DNA of 64,000 nucleotides from Yimella lutea (GCF_006715095.1 NZ_VFMO01000001.1:2294001-2358000); one strand, 5' to 3'; numbered from the stretch's first letter, positions 8,526-18,301 are shown. The notes: a model not told the origin generated them from the sequence alone. Numbers and translations: made by a program.

Positions 8526-9517
8526 CAGCGCTCCTGCTCGGTGGTTCGGTCGGGCTCGAGAATCGCTCGGAGTCGTCGGATGACGGCGTCTCGCAGATCG
8601 GCGGGTTGAATGACCCGGACGGCAGGGCCGTAGCCGACGATCTGTTCGGCGAAGATCTCGGTGTCGGTGTAGTCGATGTCGATCTGGGTCCATGTGTCGT
8701 CGACCTCGCCGGCGGTCCGCGCCCGGCGGCGCAACGCGTTGCCGCTGCCGGTGCGGACGTGCAGGATCGCCGGCTGCGGCTCCCGCTCGACCTCACTGCC
8801 CTGGATCATCGCGATCGGGTCGTGGTCGGCGGGCACCTCGTAGGCATCAGGCTTTCCCACGGTCTTCACCGCACCGTCGACCCGACCGAGCCGGAAGACC
8901 CGGGGCGCCTCGCGGTCGAGATCGAAGCCGGCGACATACCAGCGGCCGTGCCAGTTGGTGACCGTCCACGGTTGCAGCCTGCGTCGTCCGACGGTGCCGT
9001 CGGGTTTGCGATAGCCGAAGTCGACCTGGCGGCGGGCCAGCGCGGCGTCCTTCATCGCCGGGAAAGCAGGCTCCGCGGTGCGCACACGCGGCTCCAGGCC
9101 GACAAGCGTGCCCTCGTCACGCTGGACGTCGGCCGCCTCGAGCTTGCGCAGCGCACTCGCCGCGGGCCCGGCCAGACTGGCCTGCTGCCAGGTGCGGCTG
9201 GCCAGTCCGAGGACGGCGAGTTCGTCGGGTTCGAAGTGGATGTCGGGAAGGGCGTACTCGCGGCGGTCGATCCGGTAGCCGGTCTCGTCGTCGAACAGTG
9301 GGTCGACGACCTCGATCCGCAGCGGGATGCCGAGGTCACGCAGTTCGTCCTTGTCGCGCTCGAACATGCGGTCGAATGCCTCGTCGCTGCTCGCGGACCC
9401 GTACTGGGGCACCGCCTGGCGGATGCGCTGCTTGGACAACGGCTGCCGGGTGTACAGCAGGCAGATCACCAGGTTGAGCAACCGCTCGGTCTTGGCGGCA
9501 GGAGTCGGGGCGCTCAT
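8525..9517 (-). CDS. pafB: WYL-domain transcription regulator PafB
   Basis: A 330-residue partner of PafC. An N-terminal HTH (about residues 8-60, with LLNLVICLLYTRQPLSKQRI) precedes a WYL domain with the variant NWHGRWYVAGFDLDR and a C-terminal WCX region. The WYL domain is thought to sense a nucleic-acid ligand produced by DNA damage. The gene starts 41 bp from the divergent DUF3866 gene, so the short 9518-9558 spacer must hold both start regions. It overlaps pafC by one base. Confidence 0.93.
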   Translation of the reverse strand: MSAPTPAAKTERLLNLVICLLYTRQPLSKQRIRQAVPQYGSASSDEAFDRMFERDKDELRDLGIPLRIEVVDPLFDDETGYRIDRREYALPDIHFEPDELAVLGLASRTWQQASLAGPAASALRKLEAADVQRDEGTLVGLEPRVRTAEPAFPAMKDAALARRQVDFGYRKPDGTVGRRRLQPWTVTNWHGRWYVAGFDLDREAPRVFRLGRVDGAVKTVGKPDAYEVPADHDPIAMIQGSEVEREPQPAILHVRTGSGNALRRRARTAGEVDDTWTQIDIDYTDTEIFAEQIVGYGPAVRVIQPADLRDAVIRRLRAILEPDRTTEQER

Positions 9518-9558
9518 GCGTCCGACGCTATCGGATCGGATCGCACTAGTGTACGAGC

Positions 9559-10647
9559 GTGATCACGTGGCGAAGTGGTGTCGTCGTCGGGCTGGGCTCC
9601 CGTTGGTCGAGCGCGCAACAACTGACCGTGCAGCTGCCGGACGACGGGGCCGAGGTCGCTGCGCTCGCATACATCGACCTGGTCGGTGATCCCGCCGTGG
9701 GTGACCGGGTCCTGCTGAACACGAACGCCGTCGACCGCCGACTCGGGACGGGCGGCGTCGCCCTGGTGGTCGCACTCCCCGACCGTCTGCCGCCGGTGCC
9801 GGCAGCCGGCGACGGTCACATCATGAAGGCGCGTTACACGCCCCTGCAGACGATGGTTCTCGGCGTCGACGAGCAGGAGAGCCCGCACCACGAACTGCTG
9901 CGGGACGCAGACGACCTGGGCGGAGTACCGGTCATCACTGCCGACCTTCACTCCGCCGTTCCCGCGGTTGTCGCCGGCCTACGAGAGTCTCGACCTCAAC
10001 TCGACGTTGCATATGTGATGACGGACGGAGGCGCTCTTCCGGCTGCATTCTCTGAGGCGATCAGCGGCCTGCGCGACGCCGGTTGGCTTTCCGGCGTGGT
10101 GACCGTCGGGCAGGCGTTCGGCGGCGATCTCGAGGCAGTCAATGTGTACACCGGGCTGCTCGCCGCCCGGCATGTGCTCGGCGCCGACGTGGTGGTCGTG
10201 GCTCAGGGACCGGGCAACCTCGGCACCGGCACCCGCTGGGGCTTTTCCGGTACATCTGCGGGTGAGGCACTGAACGCCGCGTACACGCTCGGCGGTCGTC
10301 CGATCGCGTCGTTGCGGGTCTCCGAGGGCGATGCTCGCGAGAGGCACCACGGCATCTCCCACCACAGCCGCACGGCATATACGCGCGTTGCGCTCGTGCC
10401 GGCGGATCTGCCCGTGCCGGTGATCGGCGACGATTTCGGGGCGAAGGTCTCGCGTCAGGCCGACGACCTCGTCCGGGAGTCCGACGGACGGCTACGCCGA
10501 ATCGACGTCGCGGTGCAGGGATTGCGCGAGGCACTCGACTCGAGCCCGGTCGCGATGCGCACGATGGGACGCGGAATGGACGACGACGCGGCGTCCTTCC
10601 TCGCGGCTGCTGCCGCGGGACGGTACGCCGCTTCTCTGCCGACCTGA
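9559..10647 (+). CDS. DUF3866 family protein
   Basis: A 362-residue cytosolic protein of unknown function, recognised as DUF3866 by its overall sequence and its place beside pafBC, where it commonly occurs in actinomycetes. Conserved-looking stretches include the Gly-rich N-terminal beta region, TADLHSAVPAVVAGLR, YVMTDGGALPAAFS, and GPGNLGTGTRWGFSG. The latter Gly-rich loop suggests nucleotide or phosphate binding, which is inference. Translation starts at GTG 9559. It is divergent from pafB and ends 9 bp before a long perfect hairpin. Confidence 0.8.
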   Translation: MITWRSGVVVGLGSRWSSAQQLTVQLPDDGAEVAALAYIDLVGDPAVGDRVLLNTNAVDRRLGTGGVALVVALPDRLPPVPAAGDGHIMKARYTPLQTMVLGVDEQESPHHELLRDADDLGGVPVITADLHSAVPAVVAGLRESRPQLDVAYVMTDGGALPAAFSEAISGLRDAGWLSGVVTVGQAFGGDLEAVNVYTGLLAARHVLGADVVVVAQGPGNLGTGTRWGFSGTSAGEALNAAYTLGGRPIASLRVSEGDARERHHGISHHSRTAYTRVALVPADLPVPVIGDDFGAKVSRQADDLVRESDGRLRRIDVAVQGLREALDSSPVAMRTMGRGMDDDAASFLAAAAAGRYAASLPT

Positions 10648-10655
10648 TCACGACA

Positions 10656-10715
10656 AATCCGCGTGAGTTTCGGCCCTTCGCCGGGCTGGGCGAAGGGCCG
10701 AAACTCACGCGGATT
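10656..10715. terminator. Long perfect hairpin (27-bp stem)
   Basis: Bases 10656-10682 are an exact inverted copy of 10689-10715 with a 6-nt loop (GGGCTG). It lies between the convergent DUF3866 and FKBP genes and could serve as a bidirectional terminator. Its length and perfection also resemble a palindromic intergenic repeat. The IS30 element begins 11 bp to its right. I saw only one copy in the window. Confidence 0.7.
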
Positions 10716-10726
10716 CTTGGGGACTG

Positions 10727-12177
10727 GGCGGTTTCAACCGGTCGTCGCAACACTCTGATCTGAGGAGTGGTGATGGGTCGTCCCGCGGGGTGGTTGAAGG
10801 AGTTAACGGGCCGTTCGGCGATGATCTCGCCGGGCGCGCCGAAGACGCGTCGCGGCGTCGAGCGCGAGTTCTGGCGGAAGGTCGCCGCAGGGGCCTCGTC
10901 CGAGGACGCCGCGGTCATGGTCGGTGTGTCGCCCGCGGTGGGTGCGCGGTGGTTCCGGCAGGGTGGCGGCATGCCCACGATCACGCTGACCGACCCGGGT
11001 GGTCGGTACCTCTCCTTCGCTGAGCGGGAGGAGATCATGCTGCTGCGCGAGCAGAAGCACGGGGTGCGGGAGATCGCACGCCGCCTCGGTCGGGACCCAG
11101 GAACGATCTCTCGGGAGTTGCGACGCAATGCGGCCACGCGGGGCGGGAGATTGGAGTACAGGGCATCGGTCGCGCAGTGGAAGGCCGAGCTGATGGCACG
11201 CCGGCCGAAGCCCGCGAAGCTTGTCACGAATGACCGGTTGCGCGAGTACGTGCAGGACCGGCTCGACGGCAACGTGCGGTTGCCCGATGGGACGGTGGTC
11301 GCCGGTCCTGAGGTGGCTGCGTGGGAGGGGCGGAACAAGCCACATCGACAGGACCGGAGATGGTCGACGGCGTGGAGTCCTCAGCAGATCTCGAAACGCC
11401 TCGAGGTCGAGTTCCCCGATGATGAGAGCATGCGCATCAGCCACGAAGCGATCTACCAGTCGCTGTTCATCGAGGGACGCGGCGCGCTCAAGCGAGAACT
11501 CGTCGCCGCGCTGCGGACCGGGCGAGCGTTACGCAAGCCCCGGGCCCGATCGCAGAACAAGCCTCAGGCGCATGTCACCGCGGACGTGGTGATCTCCGAG
11601 CGTCCTGCCGAGGCCGCAGATCGTGCGGTTCCAGGGCACTGGGAGGGGGATCTGATCATCGGGACGAACCGGTCCGCGATCGGCACGCTCGTCGAACGCT
11701 CCAGTCGTTCCACGCTGCTGGTTCACCTGCCGCGCCTGGAGGGTTACGGTGAACAGCCGAGGACGAAGCACGGGCCCGCGCTCAGCGGTTACGGTGCCGT
11801 CGCGATGAACACCGCGCTGAGCGCGTCGCTGATCACGCTCCCGGAGCAGCTACGTAAGACGCTCACCTGGGACCGAGGAAAGGAACTCTCGGAGTACGCG
11901 CAGCTCGTGCTCGACACCGGCACTCGCGTGTTCTTCGCGGACCCGCACTCGCCCTGGCAGCGGCCCACGAACGAGAACACGAACGGGCTGCTGCGGCAGT
12001 ACTTCCCGAAAGGCACCGACCTGTCGCGGTGGACCGCCGAGGACCTCGCCGCGGTCGCCTACACGCTCAACAACAGGCCCCGGAAAGCACTCGACTGGAA
12101 GACGCCCGCGGAAGTGTTCGCCGAGCAGCTGCAGTCGATTCAACGAGCCAGTGTTGCGACGACCGATTGAAACCGCC
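10727..12177 (+). mobile_element. Complete IS30-family insertion sequence (1451 bp)
   Basis: Terminal inverted repeats of 28 bp at 10727-10754 and 12150-12177 match at 27 of 28 positions (GGCGGTTTCAA, C or T, CGGTCGTCGC, AACACT). A single transposase gene fills the element, and its stop codon lies inside the right inverted repeat. A CTG duplication flanks it. The element sits between the convergent DUF3866 and FKBP genes and disrupts neither. Confidence 0.92.
10773..12170 (+). CDS. IS30-family transposase
   Basis: A 465-residue transposase. The N-terminal HTH_38 domain includes LSFAEREEIMLLREQ and REIARRLGRDPGTISRELRR (about residues 75-125). The DDE catalytic core has GHWEGDLIIG (first Asp), TWDRGKELSEYAQ (second Asp) and the NENTNGLLRQYFPKGTD motif (catalytic Glu), so all three residues are present and the enzyme looks intact. 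I chose ATG 10773 because GAGGAG lies 5 nt upstream; GTG 10767 would add two residues. The C-terminal codons overlap the right inverted repeat. Confidence 0.93.
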   Translation: MGRPAGWLKELTGRSAMISPGAPKTRRGVEREFWRKVAAGASSEDAAVMVGVSPAVGARWFRQGGGMPTITLTDPGGRYLSFAEREEIMLLREQKHGVREIARRLGRDPGTISRELRRNAATRGGRLEYRASVAQWKAELMARRPKPAKLVTNDRLREYVQDRLDGNVRLPDGTVVAGPEVAAWEGRNKPHRQDRRWSTAWSPQQISKRLEVEFPDDESMRISHEAIYQSLFIEGRGALKRELVAALRTGRALRKPRARSQNKPQAHVTADVVISERPAEAADRAVPGHWEGDLIIGTNRSAIGTLVERSSRSTLLVHLPRLEGYGEQPRTKHGPALSGYGAVAMNTALSASLITLPEQLRKTLTWDRGKELSEYAQLVLDTGTRVFFADPHSPWQRPTNENTNGLLRQYFPKGTDLSRWTAEDLAAVAYTLNNRPRKALDWKTPAEVFAEQLQSIQRASVATTD

Positions 12178-12192
12178 CTGTGCCCGCGGATC

Positions 12193-12612
12193 TCAGCGCA
12201 GACCGAAGGCGCTTCCCGCGCCGGGCTTGCTCGCCGCAACGAGATCGACCACGAAGATAAGGGTCTCGTTCGGTCCGATCGCGCCGCCGGCACCGCGAGC
12301 GCCGTAGCCGAGCTCCGGCGGGATGGTCAGCTTGCGGCGGCCGCCCGGCTTCATGCCGACGATGCCCTGGTCCCAACCCTGGATGACCTGACCGACGCCC
12401 ACCTGGAAGTCCAGCGGTGCGCCGCGGTTCCAGGATGCGTCGAACTCCTCGCCGGTCGACCAAGCGACGCCGACGTAGTGCGCCTTCACCATGTCGCCGG
12501 CTTCGGCGGCACGGCCCTCACCTTCGGTGATGTCCTCGATGAGGAGTTCGGCGGGCGGGTTGTCACCCGGGAAGTCGATCTCGGGCTTGGTGGTGTTCGG
12601 GTCGAACGGCAT
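12193..12612 (-). CDS. FKBP-type peptidyl-prolyl cis-trans isomerase (cytosolic)
   Basis: A 139-residue single-domain FKBP. Conserved elements are GDMVKAHYVGVAWSTGEEFDASW, the VGQVIQGWDQGIVGMKPGG loop and the YGARGAGGAIGPNETLIFVVDLV end. It has no signal peptide, so it should act on prolyl bonds in the cytoplasm. ATG 12612 gives the common MPFDPNTTKPEIDFP actinobacterial N-terminus. It lies 40 bp downstream of the lipoprotein FKBP on the same strand, so the two may be co-transcribed. Confidence 0.93.
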   Translation of the reverse strand: MPFDPNTTKPEIDFPGDNPPAELLIEDITEGEGRAAEAGDMVKAHYVGVAWSTGEEFDASWNRGAPLDFQVGVGQVIQGWDQGIVGMKPGGRRKLTIPPELGYGARGAGGAIGPNETLIFVVDLVAASKPGAGSAFGLR

Positions 12613-12652
12613 GACTGTTCTCCTGATGTGGAACGCGGACGGATGGGTGGGG

Positions 12653-13714
12653 TCAGAGTGCGGCGAGGATGTCGACCACGAACACCAGTGTGTCGGTGCC
12701 CTTGATGCCGGCCGCCGGCTGACCCTGCGCGCCGTAGCCTTCGGCGGGCGGCAGAACCAGCAGCACACGGCTGCCGACCGGTTTGCCGACCAGGCCCTTG
12801 ACGAACCCGGGGATCATCCCCTGCGGGTTGGTCGCCGACGCGGTCTGCAGCGGGAAGTCGGCAGGCGCGCCGCCGTTCTTGGCCGAACTGTCGAAGACCT
12901 TGCCCGTGCCCCAGACGACTCCGGTGTAGCGAACCTTGACGGTCTGACCTTCGACGACCTTGCGGCCCTTGCCGGTGATGAGGTCCTGTGAGACGAGCGA
13001 CTTCGGTGCGGTGGCGACCTTGCCACCGGACTTCGGCATGGTGATCGTCGCGGGCTTCTTGCTCTGGTTGCCGTCGCTGACCGCAACCGCAGGCAGCTCC
13101 TTCTTCGGGGCGACGGTCGTGCCCTCGGGCTTGTCGAGCACGGCGGACGCACCGGTGATCGTCATCCGGAAGATCAGCGTGTCCTTGGCGGTGATCCCGA
13201 GTTGCTGGCTGCCCTGTGCACCGAAACCATCGGCCGGCGGGATCGCGACGTCCATCACGGTGCCCACCGGCTTGCCGGTCAGGGCCTTGACGAAGCCCGG
13301 GAACTGCGATTTGTCGTTGAGGACGACGGCGACGTCGTCCTTCCCGTAGGTGCTGAACAGTTCCTTGCCGTTGGTGCCGTTGACCGCCAGATAGTTCACG
13401 TAGGCGATGTCGGTGGCCTTCACCGCCGCACCGCTGCCCTTCTTCACCACACGTGCGGTCGTCTGGTTGGCCTGGAACGGCTTGGTGGCGAGCGTCAGCT
13501 TGGGCGCCTTCGGGTTCTTCTCGTCGACCTTGATCGCCGTCATCGGCGTCACTTTGTCGGGCGAGACCGTCAGCGGCTTGGCGGCGCTGCTGGTCGCTGC
13601 GCTGGACGACGTCGGCGAACTGCTCTTGTTAGAGCCCGAGTCGTCGCCGCACCCTGCGAGAACGAAGGTGGTGGAAAGGACGCCCACAGTAAGCAGGCGG
13701 GTGTTACGGCGCAC
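12653..13714 (-). CDS. FKBP-type prolyl isomerase lipoprotein with two FKBP domains
   Basis: A 353-residue exported lipoprotein. The N-terminus MRRNTRLLTVGVLSTTFVLAGC carries a signal peptide and a LAGC lipobox, followed by a Ser-rich linker. Two FKBP-like domains follow. The first (about residues 90-205) has degenerate catalytic loops (KALTGKPVGTVMDVAIPPADGFG). The second (about 240-353) has the canonical KVRYTGVVWGTGKVFDSS and VLPPAEGYGAQG. GTG 13714 is preceded by GAGG at 9 nt and gives a compact signal peptide; ATG 13756 is an alternative. It likely helps fold extracellular proteins. It sits between pafA and the cytosolic FKBP gene. Confidence 0.87.
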   Translation of the reverse strand: MRRNTRLLTVGVLSTTFVLAGCGDDSGSNKSSSPTSSSAATSSAAKPLTVSPDKVTPMTAIKVDEKNPKAPKLTLATKPFQANQTTARVVKKGSGAAVKATDIAYVNYLAVNGTNGKELFSTYGKDDVAVVLNDKSQFPGFVKALTGKPVGTVMDVAIPPADGFGAQGSQQLGITAKDTLIFRMTITGASAVLDKPEGTTVAPKKELPAVAVSDGNQSKKPATITMPKSGGKVATAPKSLVSQDLITGKGRKVVEGQTVKVRYTGVVWGTGKVFDSSAKNGGAPADFPLQTASATNPQGMIPGFVKGLVGKPVGSRVLLVLPPAEGYGAQGQPAAGIKGTDTLVFVVDILAAL

Positions 13715-13791
13715 GCGAAAATACCTCGTGTTGTCGGCTGTCGGACGGTCCACCATAACCGGCGGGACTGTGCGGGGGCTGTCAGCCCGGC

Positions 13792-15156
13792 TCAGCCCAT
13801 CGCCTCGATCAGCGCGGTCACCCGCGGATCCTCGTTGGCGAACGGGTCCTTGACCAGCACCGTTCGTTGCGCCTGGTCGTTGAGTTTGAGGTGGATCCAG
13901 TCGACCGTGAAGTCGCGGCGATGCTGCTGGGCCGCCCGGACGAAGTCTCCGCGCAACTTGGCGCGGGTCGTCTGCGGCGGCGTGGTCACCGCCGCGGTGA
14001 CCTCGTCGTCGGTGCAGATCGTGGCCGCCCGACCGGCCCGTTGCAGGATGTCGAAGACACCGCGTCCGGGTTTGATGTCGTGGTAGGTCAGGTCGAGCTG
14101 CAGCATGCGCGGGTGATCGAGGTCGTAGCCGTGCTTGGTGGCGACCTGGTCGAGCAGCTTCTTCTTGATCACCCAGTCGATCTCGGTGTCGACCAGCGAG
14201 TGGTTGTCGGTCTCGATCGCGGTCAGCGTCCGGCCCCACAGGTCGAGCACCTGCTTGGTGGTCTCGTCACTGATGCCCTGCCGTTCGACGAATGCTGTTG
14301 CCCGCTCGAAGTATTCGGTCTGCATGGCGAGCGCCGAGATCTCCTTGCCGTTGGCGAGACGCACCAGTGTGCGGCCGGAGATGTCGTGGCTCATCTCGCG
14401 AATGGCGCGGATCGGGTTGTCGAGGCTCATGTCCCGCATCGGGATGCCTTCCTCGATCATCTGCAGCACCAGGTGGGCCGATCCCAGCTTCAGTTGGGTG
14501 GTGGTCTGCGACATGTTGCTGTCGCCGACGATCACGTGCAGCCGCCGGTAGTGCTCGGCGTCGGCATGCGGTTCGTCGCGGGTGTTGATGATCGGGCGCG
14601 AACGGGTCGTCGCGCTGCTGACGCCTTCCCAGATGTGGTCGGCGCGCTGGCTGACCGCGTACACCGCCCGGTTGCCGAGCTGGACGATCTTGCCTGCGCC
14701 ACAGGTGATCTGGCGGCTGATCAGAAACGGGATCAGGTGCTCGGAGACCCGCTGGAAGTCGCCGTGCCGCGAGACCAGGAAGTTCTCGTGGCACCCGTAG
14801 GAGTTGCCGGCCGAGTCGGTGTTGTTTTTGAAGATGTAGATGTCGCCGCGGATGTCGTCCTCGGCCATGCGCTCCTGGGCGTCGACCGCGAGATCGACCA
14901 GGATGCGCTCCCCCGCTTTGTCCTGGATCACCGCCTCGCGGATGTCGTCGCACTCCGCGGTGGCGTACTCGGGGTGGCTTCCGACGTCGAGGTAGAGACG
15001 GGCGCCATTGCCGAGGAAGACATTGCTCGAGCGTCCCCAGCTGACCACACGACGGAACAAGTAGCGCGCCACCTCATCGGGGGTCAGCCGGCGCGTCCCG
15101 CCGGAGGTGCACGTCACGCCGTACTCGGTCTCGATGCCAAAGATGCGCCGTTCCAT
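13792..15156 (-). CDS. pafA: Pup-protein ligase PafA
   Basis: A 454-residue carboxylate-amine ligase that joins the C-terminal Glu of Pup to substrate lysines using ATP. The N-terminal [13 protein letters not shown] signature holds metal/ATP-binding Glu residues. The catalytic Asp57 lies in [17 protein letters not shown]. Other family landmarks are [34 protein letters not shown] and a winged-helix C-terminal domain. It is clearly PafA rather than Dop because it lacks the Dop loop after residue 40. Proteasome genes lie about 5 kb to the right and the FKBP genes follow immediately downstream. Confidence 0.97.
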   Translation of the reverse strand: MERRIFGIETEYGVTCTSGGTRRLTPDEVARYLFRRVVSWGRSSNVFLGNGARLYLDVGSHPEYATAECDDIREAVIQDKAGERILVDLAVDAQERMAEDDIRGDIYIFKNNTDSAGNSYGCHENFLVSRHGDFQRVSEHLIPFLISRQITCGAGKIVQLGNRAVYAVSQRADHIWEGVSSATTRSRPIINTRDEPHADAEHYRRLHVIVGDSNMSQTTTQLKLGSAHLVLQMIEEGIPMRDMSLDNPIRAIREMSHDISGRTLVRLANGKEISALAMQTEYFERATAFVERQGISDETTKQVLDLWGRTLTAIETDNHSLVDTEIDWVIKKKLLDQVATKHGYDLDHPRMLQLDLTYHDIKPGRGVFDILQRAGRAATICTDDEVTAAVTTPPQTTRAKLRGDFVRAAQQHRRDFTVDWIHLKLNDQAQRTVLVKDPFANEDPRVTALIEAMG

Positions 15157-15246
15157 GCTCCGACCCTAGACGGGTGTCGGACGCGCGCTGTGCGCCGAAA
15201 GCGAAACATCCTGGTCAGTGGGACGAAAGCCTGCTGACATGGGGTC

Positions 15247-16251
15247 ATGCGACTCCTCATCCTCGGCGGTACGGCCTTCCTCGGACGAGCAACCGCGAGG
15301 GCTGCACTCGACGCCGGTCATGAGGTGGTCTGTCTCGCCCGTGGCGCGAGCGGGTCGGTGGTCCACGGGGCCGAACTCGTCCGGGGCGAGCGGAGCACAC
15401 CGGACGGATACAACGGCCTCATCGGCGAGTTCGACGCGGTGATCGATGTGGCCCGCGACCCGCTGCATGTCCGCACAGCGTTGGACGCGCTCAGCGGCCG
15501 TGCCTATCGATGGCTGTTCGTCTCCACCATCAACGTCTACGAGCGGGTCGGTCCCGACGCCATCGGCGCTGACGAAAGTGCCGCCGTGCTCGAGGCGTGG
15601 CACGGTGACGACTGGACGCCCGAGCAGTACGGTGCGGGCAAGGTGACCTGCGAACGCCTTGTCGCACAGGCCTTCCCGAAAGCGCACCTCATCGCCCGGG
15701 CCGGTCTGCTGGCCGGACCGGAGGACACCACCGACCGCACCGGCTACTGGTCGCTGCGTTTTGCCCATCCGTCCCGCCCGGACGACAAGGTGCTCGTCCC
15801 CCACGTACCGGACGCGAAGGTGCAACTGATCGACGTTCGCGACCTGGCGAAGTGGCTGGTGTGCTGTGCGCAGGACGGCACGACCGGTGTCTTCAACGCG
15901 ACCGGACCGTCCGTCCCGCTGCACGCCATGCTCGCGACCGCTCGTCGGGTCGCCGGACACACTGCGGATCTCGTTGCGGTGCCGCCGGATTGGCTGCAGG
16001 CGCACGCAGTTTCCCCGTGGATGGGTGAGCGCTCGTTACCGCTGTGGGTGCCCTGGCCCGAACTCGCCGGCATGATGAGCGTCGACGCCGGCGCGGCCCG
16101 GCAGGTGGGTCTGGAGGTGCGGCCGCTGGCCGACACCTTCACCGACACCCTCGCCTGGGAACTACGAGCGGGTCCGGGCCGGCCCAGGAATGCGGGTCTC
16201 TCCCCCACCGACGAAGCCGATCTGATCACCACCCGGCTGCGCGAACGCTGA
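15247..16251 (+). CDS. NAD-dependent epimerase/dehydratase family protein
   Basis: A 334-residue extended short-chain dehydrogenase-like protein. The N-terminal Rossmann motif is LILGGTAFLGRATA (GGxxFLG) at about residues 4-17. A Ser-Thr stretch (LFVSTINVYERVG) and YGAGKVTCE (YxxxK) mark the catalytic region, about residues 95-140. It resembles reductases acting on nucleotide sugars or isoprenoids, but the substrate cannot be given. It lies divergent from pafA with a 90-bp gap. ATG 15247 fits the family start. Confidence 0.82.
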   Translation: MRLLILGGTAFLGRATARAALDAGHEVVCLARGASGSVVHGAELVRGERSTPDGYNGLIGEFDAVIDVARDPLHVRTALDALSGRAYRWLFVSTINVYERVGPDAIGADESAAVLEAWHGDDWTPEQYGAGKVTCERLVAQAFPKAHLIARAGLLAGPEDTTDRTGYWSLRFAHPSRPDDKVLVPHVPDAKVQLIDVRDLAKWLVCCAQDGTTGVFNATGPSVPLHAMLATARRVAGHTADLVAVPPDWLQAHAVSPWMGERSLPLWVPWPELAGMMSVDAGAARQVGLEVRPLADTFTDTLAWELRAGPGRPRNAGLSPTDEADLITTRLRER

Positions 16252-16262
16252 ACGCGCCAACG

Positions 16263-16287
16263 GCCCGGCAGCTACGCGCTGCCGGGC
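16263..16287. terminator. Hairpin terminator after the epimerase-like gene
   Basis: GCCCGGCAGC (16263-16272) pairs exactly with GCTGCCGGGC (16278-16287) around a 5-nt loop, 12 bp after the stop codon. No T-run follows, as is usual for GC-rich actinobacteria. Confidence 0.65.
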
Positions 16288-16432
16288 AATCCACTCAGAC
16301 GCGGATCAGTCCTTGTCCGTCCCGCCGCCGTTCGTCCCGACGCTCACGCGCTCGCTCCGCTCCGTGCTGGATTCCGCGCCGCGAGTACGGAACCGTCGCA
16401 CTCCCGGCCGAAACCGTCGTCGGGCGGCAGCG

Positions 16433-18301
16433 TCAGGCGAGCGAGTCGATCCAGGCCTGATGCAGGGACGCGTACCGGCCGCCTTCACGGGTGATGAGGT
16501 CGCGTGGCGGACCGTCCTCCAGTACCTGCCCGTGTTCGAGAACGACTACCCGGTCGGCCACCTCGACCGTGGAGAGTCGGTGGGCGATGATCAGCGCGGT
16601 CCGGCCGGCCAGGATCGTCTGCAATGCCTGCTGCACCAGCCGTTCGCTGGGGATGTCGAGCGAAGAGGTGGCCTCGTCCAGGATCAGCACGTCGGGGTCG
16701 GCGAGGAACGCTCGCGCGAACGCGATGAGCTGCCGCTGGCCGGCCGACAGTCGTCCGCCGCGCTTGGCGACATCGGTGGCGAAGCCATCGGGCAAGGCGT
16801 CCACGAAGGTGTCGGCGCCGACGGCTGCGGCCGCTTCGCGCACCTGTTCGTCGGTCGCGTCCGGACGTCCGAAGCGGATGTTGTCGGCCACGGTGCCCTC
16901 GAACATGAAGTTCTCCTGGGTCACCATTACGACATGACGGCGCAGGTCGGTCTGCAACAGATCGCGCAGGTCGTGGCCGTCGAGCAGGACGCGTCCGGAA
17001 TCGGGGTCGTGGTACCGGGCGATGAGCTTGGCGATCGTGGTCTTTCCCGCACCGGTCGTACCGACCAACGCGACGGTCTGTCCGGCCGGGACGCGCAGGT
17101 CGAGCCCGGGAAGCACCGGTCGTCCCTCGACGTAGGAGAAGTGGACGTCGTCGAACTCCACCTCGCCACGGACGTCGGTGAGCTCGGTCGGCTGCTCCGG
17201 GTCTGCGATCGCCGGCTTCTCGTCGAGCACCACCGCGAGCTTCTCCAGCGCGGAGGTCGCGGACTGGAAGGTGTTGTAGAACTGCGTGATCTCCTGCATC
17301 GGCTCGAAGAACATCCGCAGGTAGAGCAGGAACGCGGTCAGCACGCCGATGGTGATCTCGCCGTGCATCGCCAGGTAGCCGCCGTACAGCAGCACCACGC
17401 CCGTCGTGAGGTTGCCGATCAGCTTCACGCCGGGCATGAAGATGGCGATCAGGCGCATGGTGCGGATGTTGATGTCGCGATAGCGGTCGGCGAGGTCACC
17501 GAAGATCTGCTGGTTGCGGGGTTCGCGACGGTAGGCCTGGACGGCCTTGATGCCGGTCATCGACTCCACGAACTGCACGATGACCAGCGCCGAGATCTCA
17601 CGCACCAGTCGGTACGCCTTCGCCGACTCGCGGCGGAACCACAGTGACAGCGCGATCAGGAACGGGAAACTGATCAGGCACACCAGGCCCAGGCGCAGAT
17701 CGAGGGTGACCAGCAGGATCGAGGTGCCAACCAGGGTGAGGACTGCGGTGATGAGGCCGTCGAAGCCGTTCTCCAGCATCTCCTGGATGGCTTCGACGTC
17801 ACTGGTCGAGCGACTGACCACCCGGCCGGAGGTGTACCGGTCGTGGAAGGACACGTCGAGCTTGCCGAAGTGCTTGAAGACGCGGCGGCGTAGTTCGAGC
17901 AGCACGTTCTGGCCGATGCGCCCGGACTGCAGGATGAACAACATCCGGAAGCAGCCCTGGAGAACCAGTGCGATCAGCAGGGCGATGACGACCTGGGTGA
18001 GCACGCTGGAGTCGCCGGAGCGCTGCAGCGGCGGCACTGCGTCGTCGACACCGATCTGCACCAGACGCGGCACGGCGAGGCGTGCTGCATTCTCGATGAC
18101 GACGGCGACGCCGAGCACCGCGACGAGGCGGCGGTACGGACGAAGCAGGTCCCACAGCAGCGCCTTCGCTTGACCGCGTTCGGCGTTCTTCTCGACGTCG
18201 TCCTGCTGTTGTTCTGCCATCCGACCACGCCAGGCGGCAGCTTCCTGTTCGATCGATTCGGGTGTGGTGCCGGCTGATTTCTGGTCGGTGTCGGTGCTCA
18301 T
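16433..18301 (-). CDS. ABC exporter half-transporter (second subunit)
   Basis: A 622-residue protein with an N-terminal six-helix membrane domain (about residues 50-340) and a C-terminal ATPase domain. Walker A is GTTGAGKT, the signature is LSAGQRQ, and Walker B is VLILDEATSSLD with an intact catalytic Glu. Its ATG overlaps the stop of the upstream half-transporter by 4 bp (ATGA at 18301-18298), so the two surely form a heterodimeric exporter of the type-IV (multidrug/lipid) class. The substrate is unknown. Confidence 0.93.
   Translation of the reverse strand: MSTDTDQKSAGTTPESIEQEAAAWRGRMAEQQQDDVEKNAERGQAKALLWDLLRPYRRLVAVLGVAVVIENAARLAVPRLVQIGVDDAVPPLQRSGDSSVLTQVVIALLIALVLQGCFRMLFILQSGRIGQNVLLELRRRVFKHFGKLDVSFHDRYTSGRVVSRSTSDVEAIQEMLENGFDGLITAVLTLVGTSILLVTLDLRLGLVCLISFPFLIALSLWFRRESAKAYRLVREISALVIVQFVESMTGIKAVQAYRREPRNQQIFGDLADRYRDINIRTMRLIAIFMPGVKLIGNLTTGVVLLYGGYLAMHGEITIGVLTAFLLYLRMFFEPMQEITQFYNTFQSATSALEKLAVVLDEKPAIADPEQPTELTDVRGEVEFDDVHFSYVEGRPVLPGLDLRVPAGQTVALVGTTGAGKTTIAKLIARYHDPDSGRVLLDGHDLRDLLQTDLRRHVVMVTQENFMFEGTVADNIRFGRPDATDEQVREAAAAVGADTFVDALPDGFATDVAKRGGRLSAGQRQLIAFARAFLADPDVLILDEATSSLDIPSERLVQQALQTILAGRTALIIAHRLSTVEVADRVVVLEHGQVLEDGPPRDLITREGGRYASLHQAWIDSLA

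Larger units (their letters stand above)
10724..12180. repeat. CTG target-site duplication of the IS30 element
   Basis: CTG at 10724-10726 and again at 12178-12180 flank the inverted repeats directly, a 3-bp duplication as expected for IS30-family insertion. This defines both ends of the element exactly and suggests a fairly recent insertion. Confidence 0.75.
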
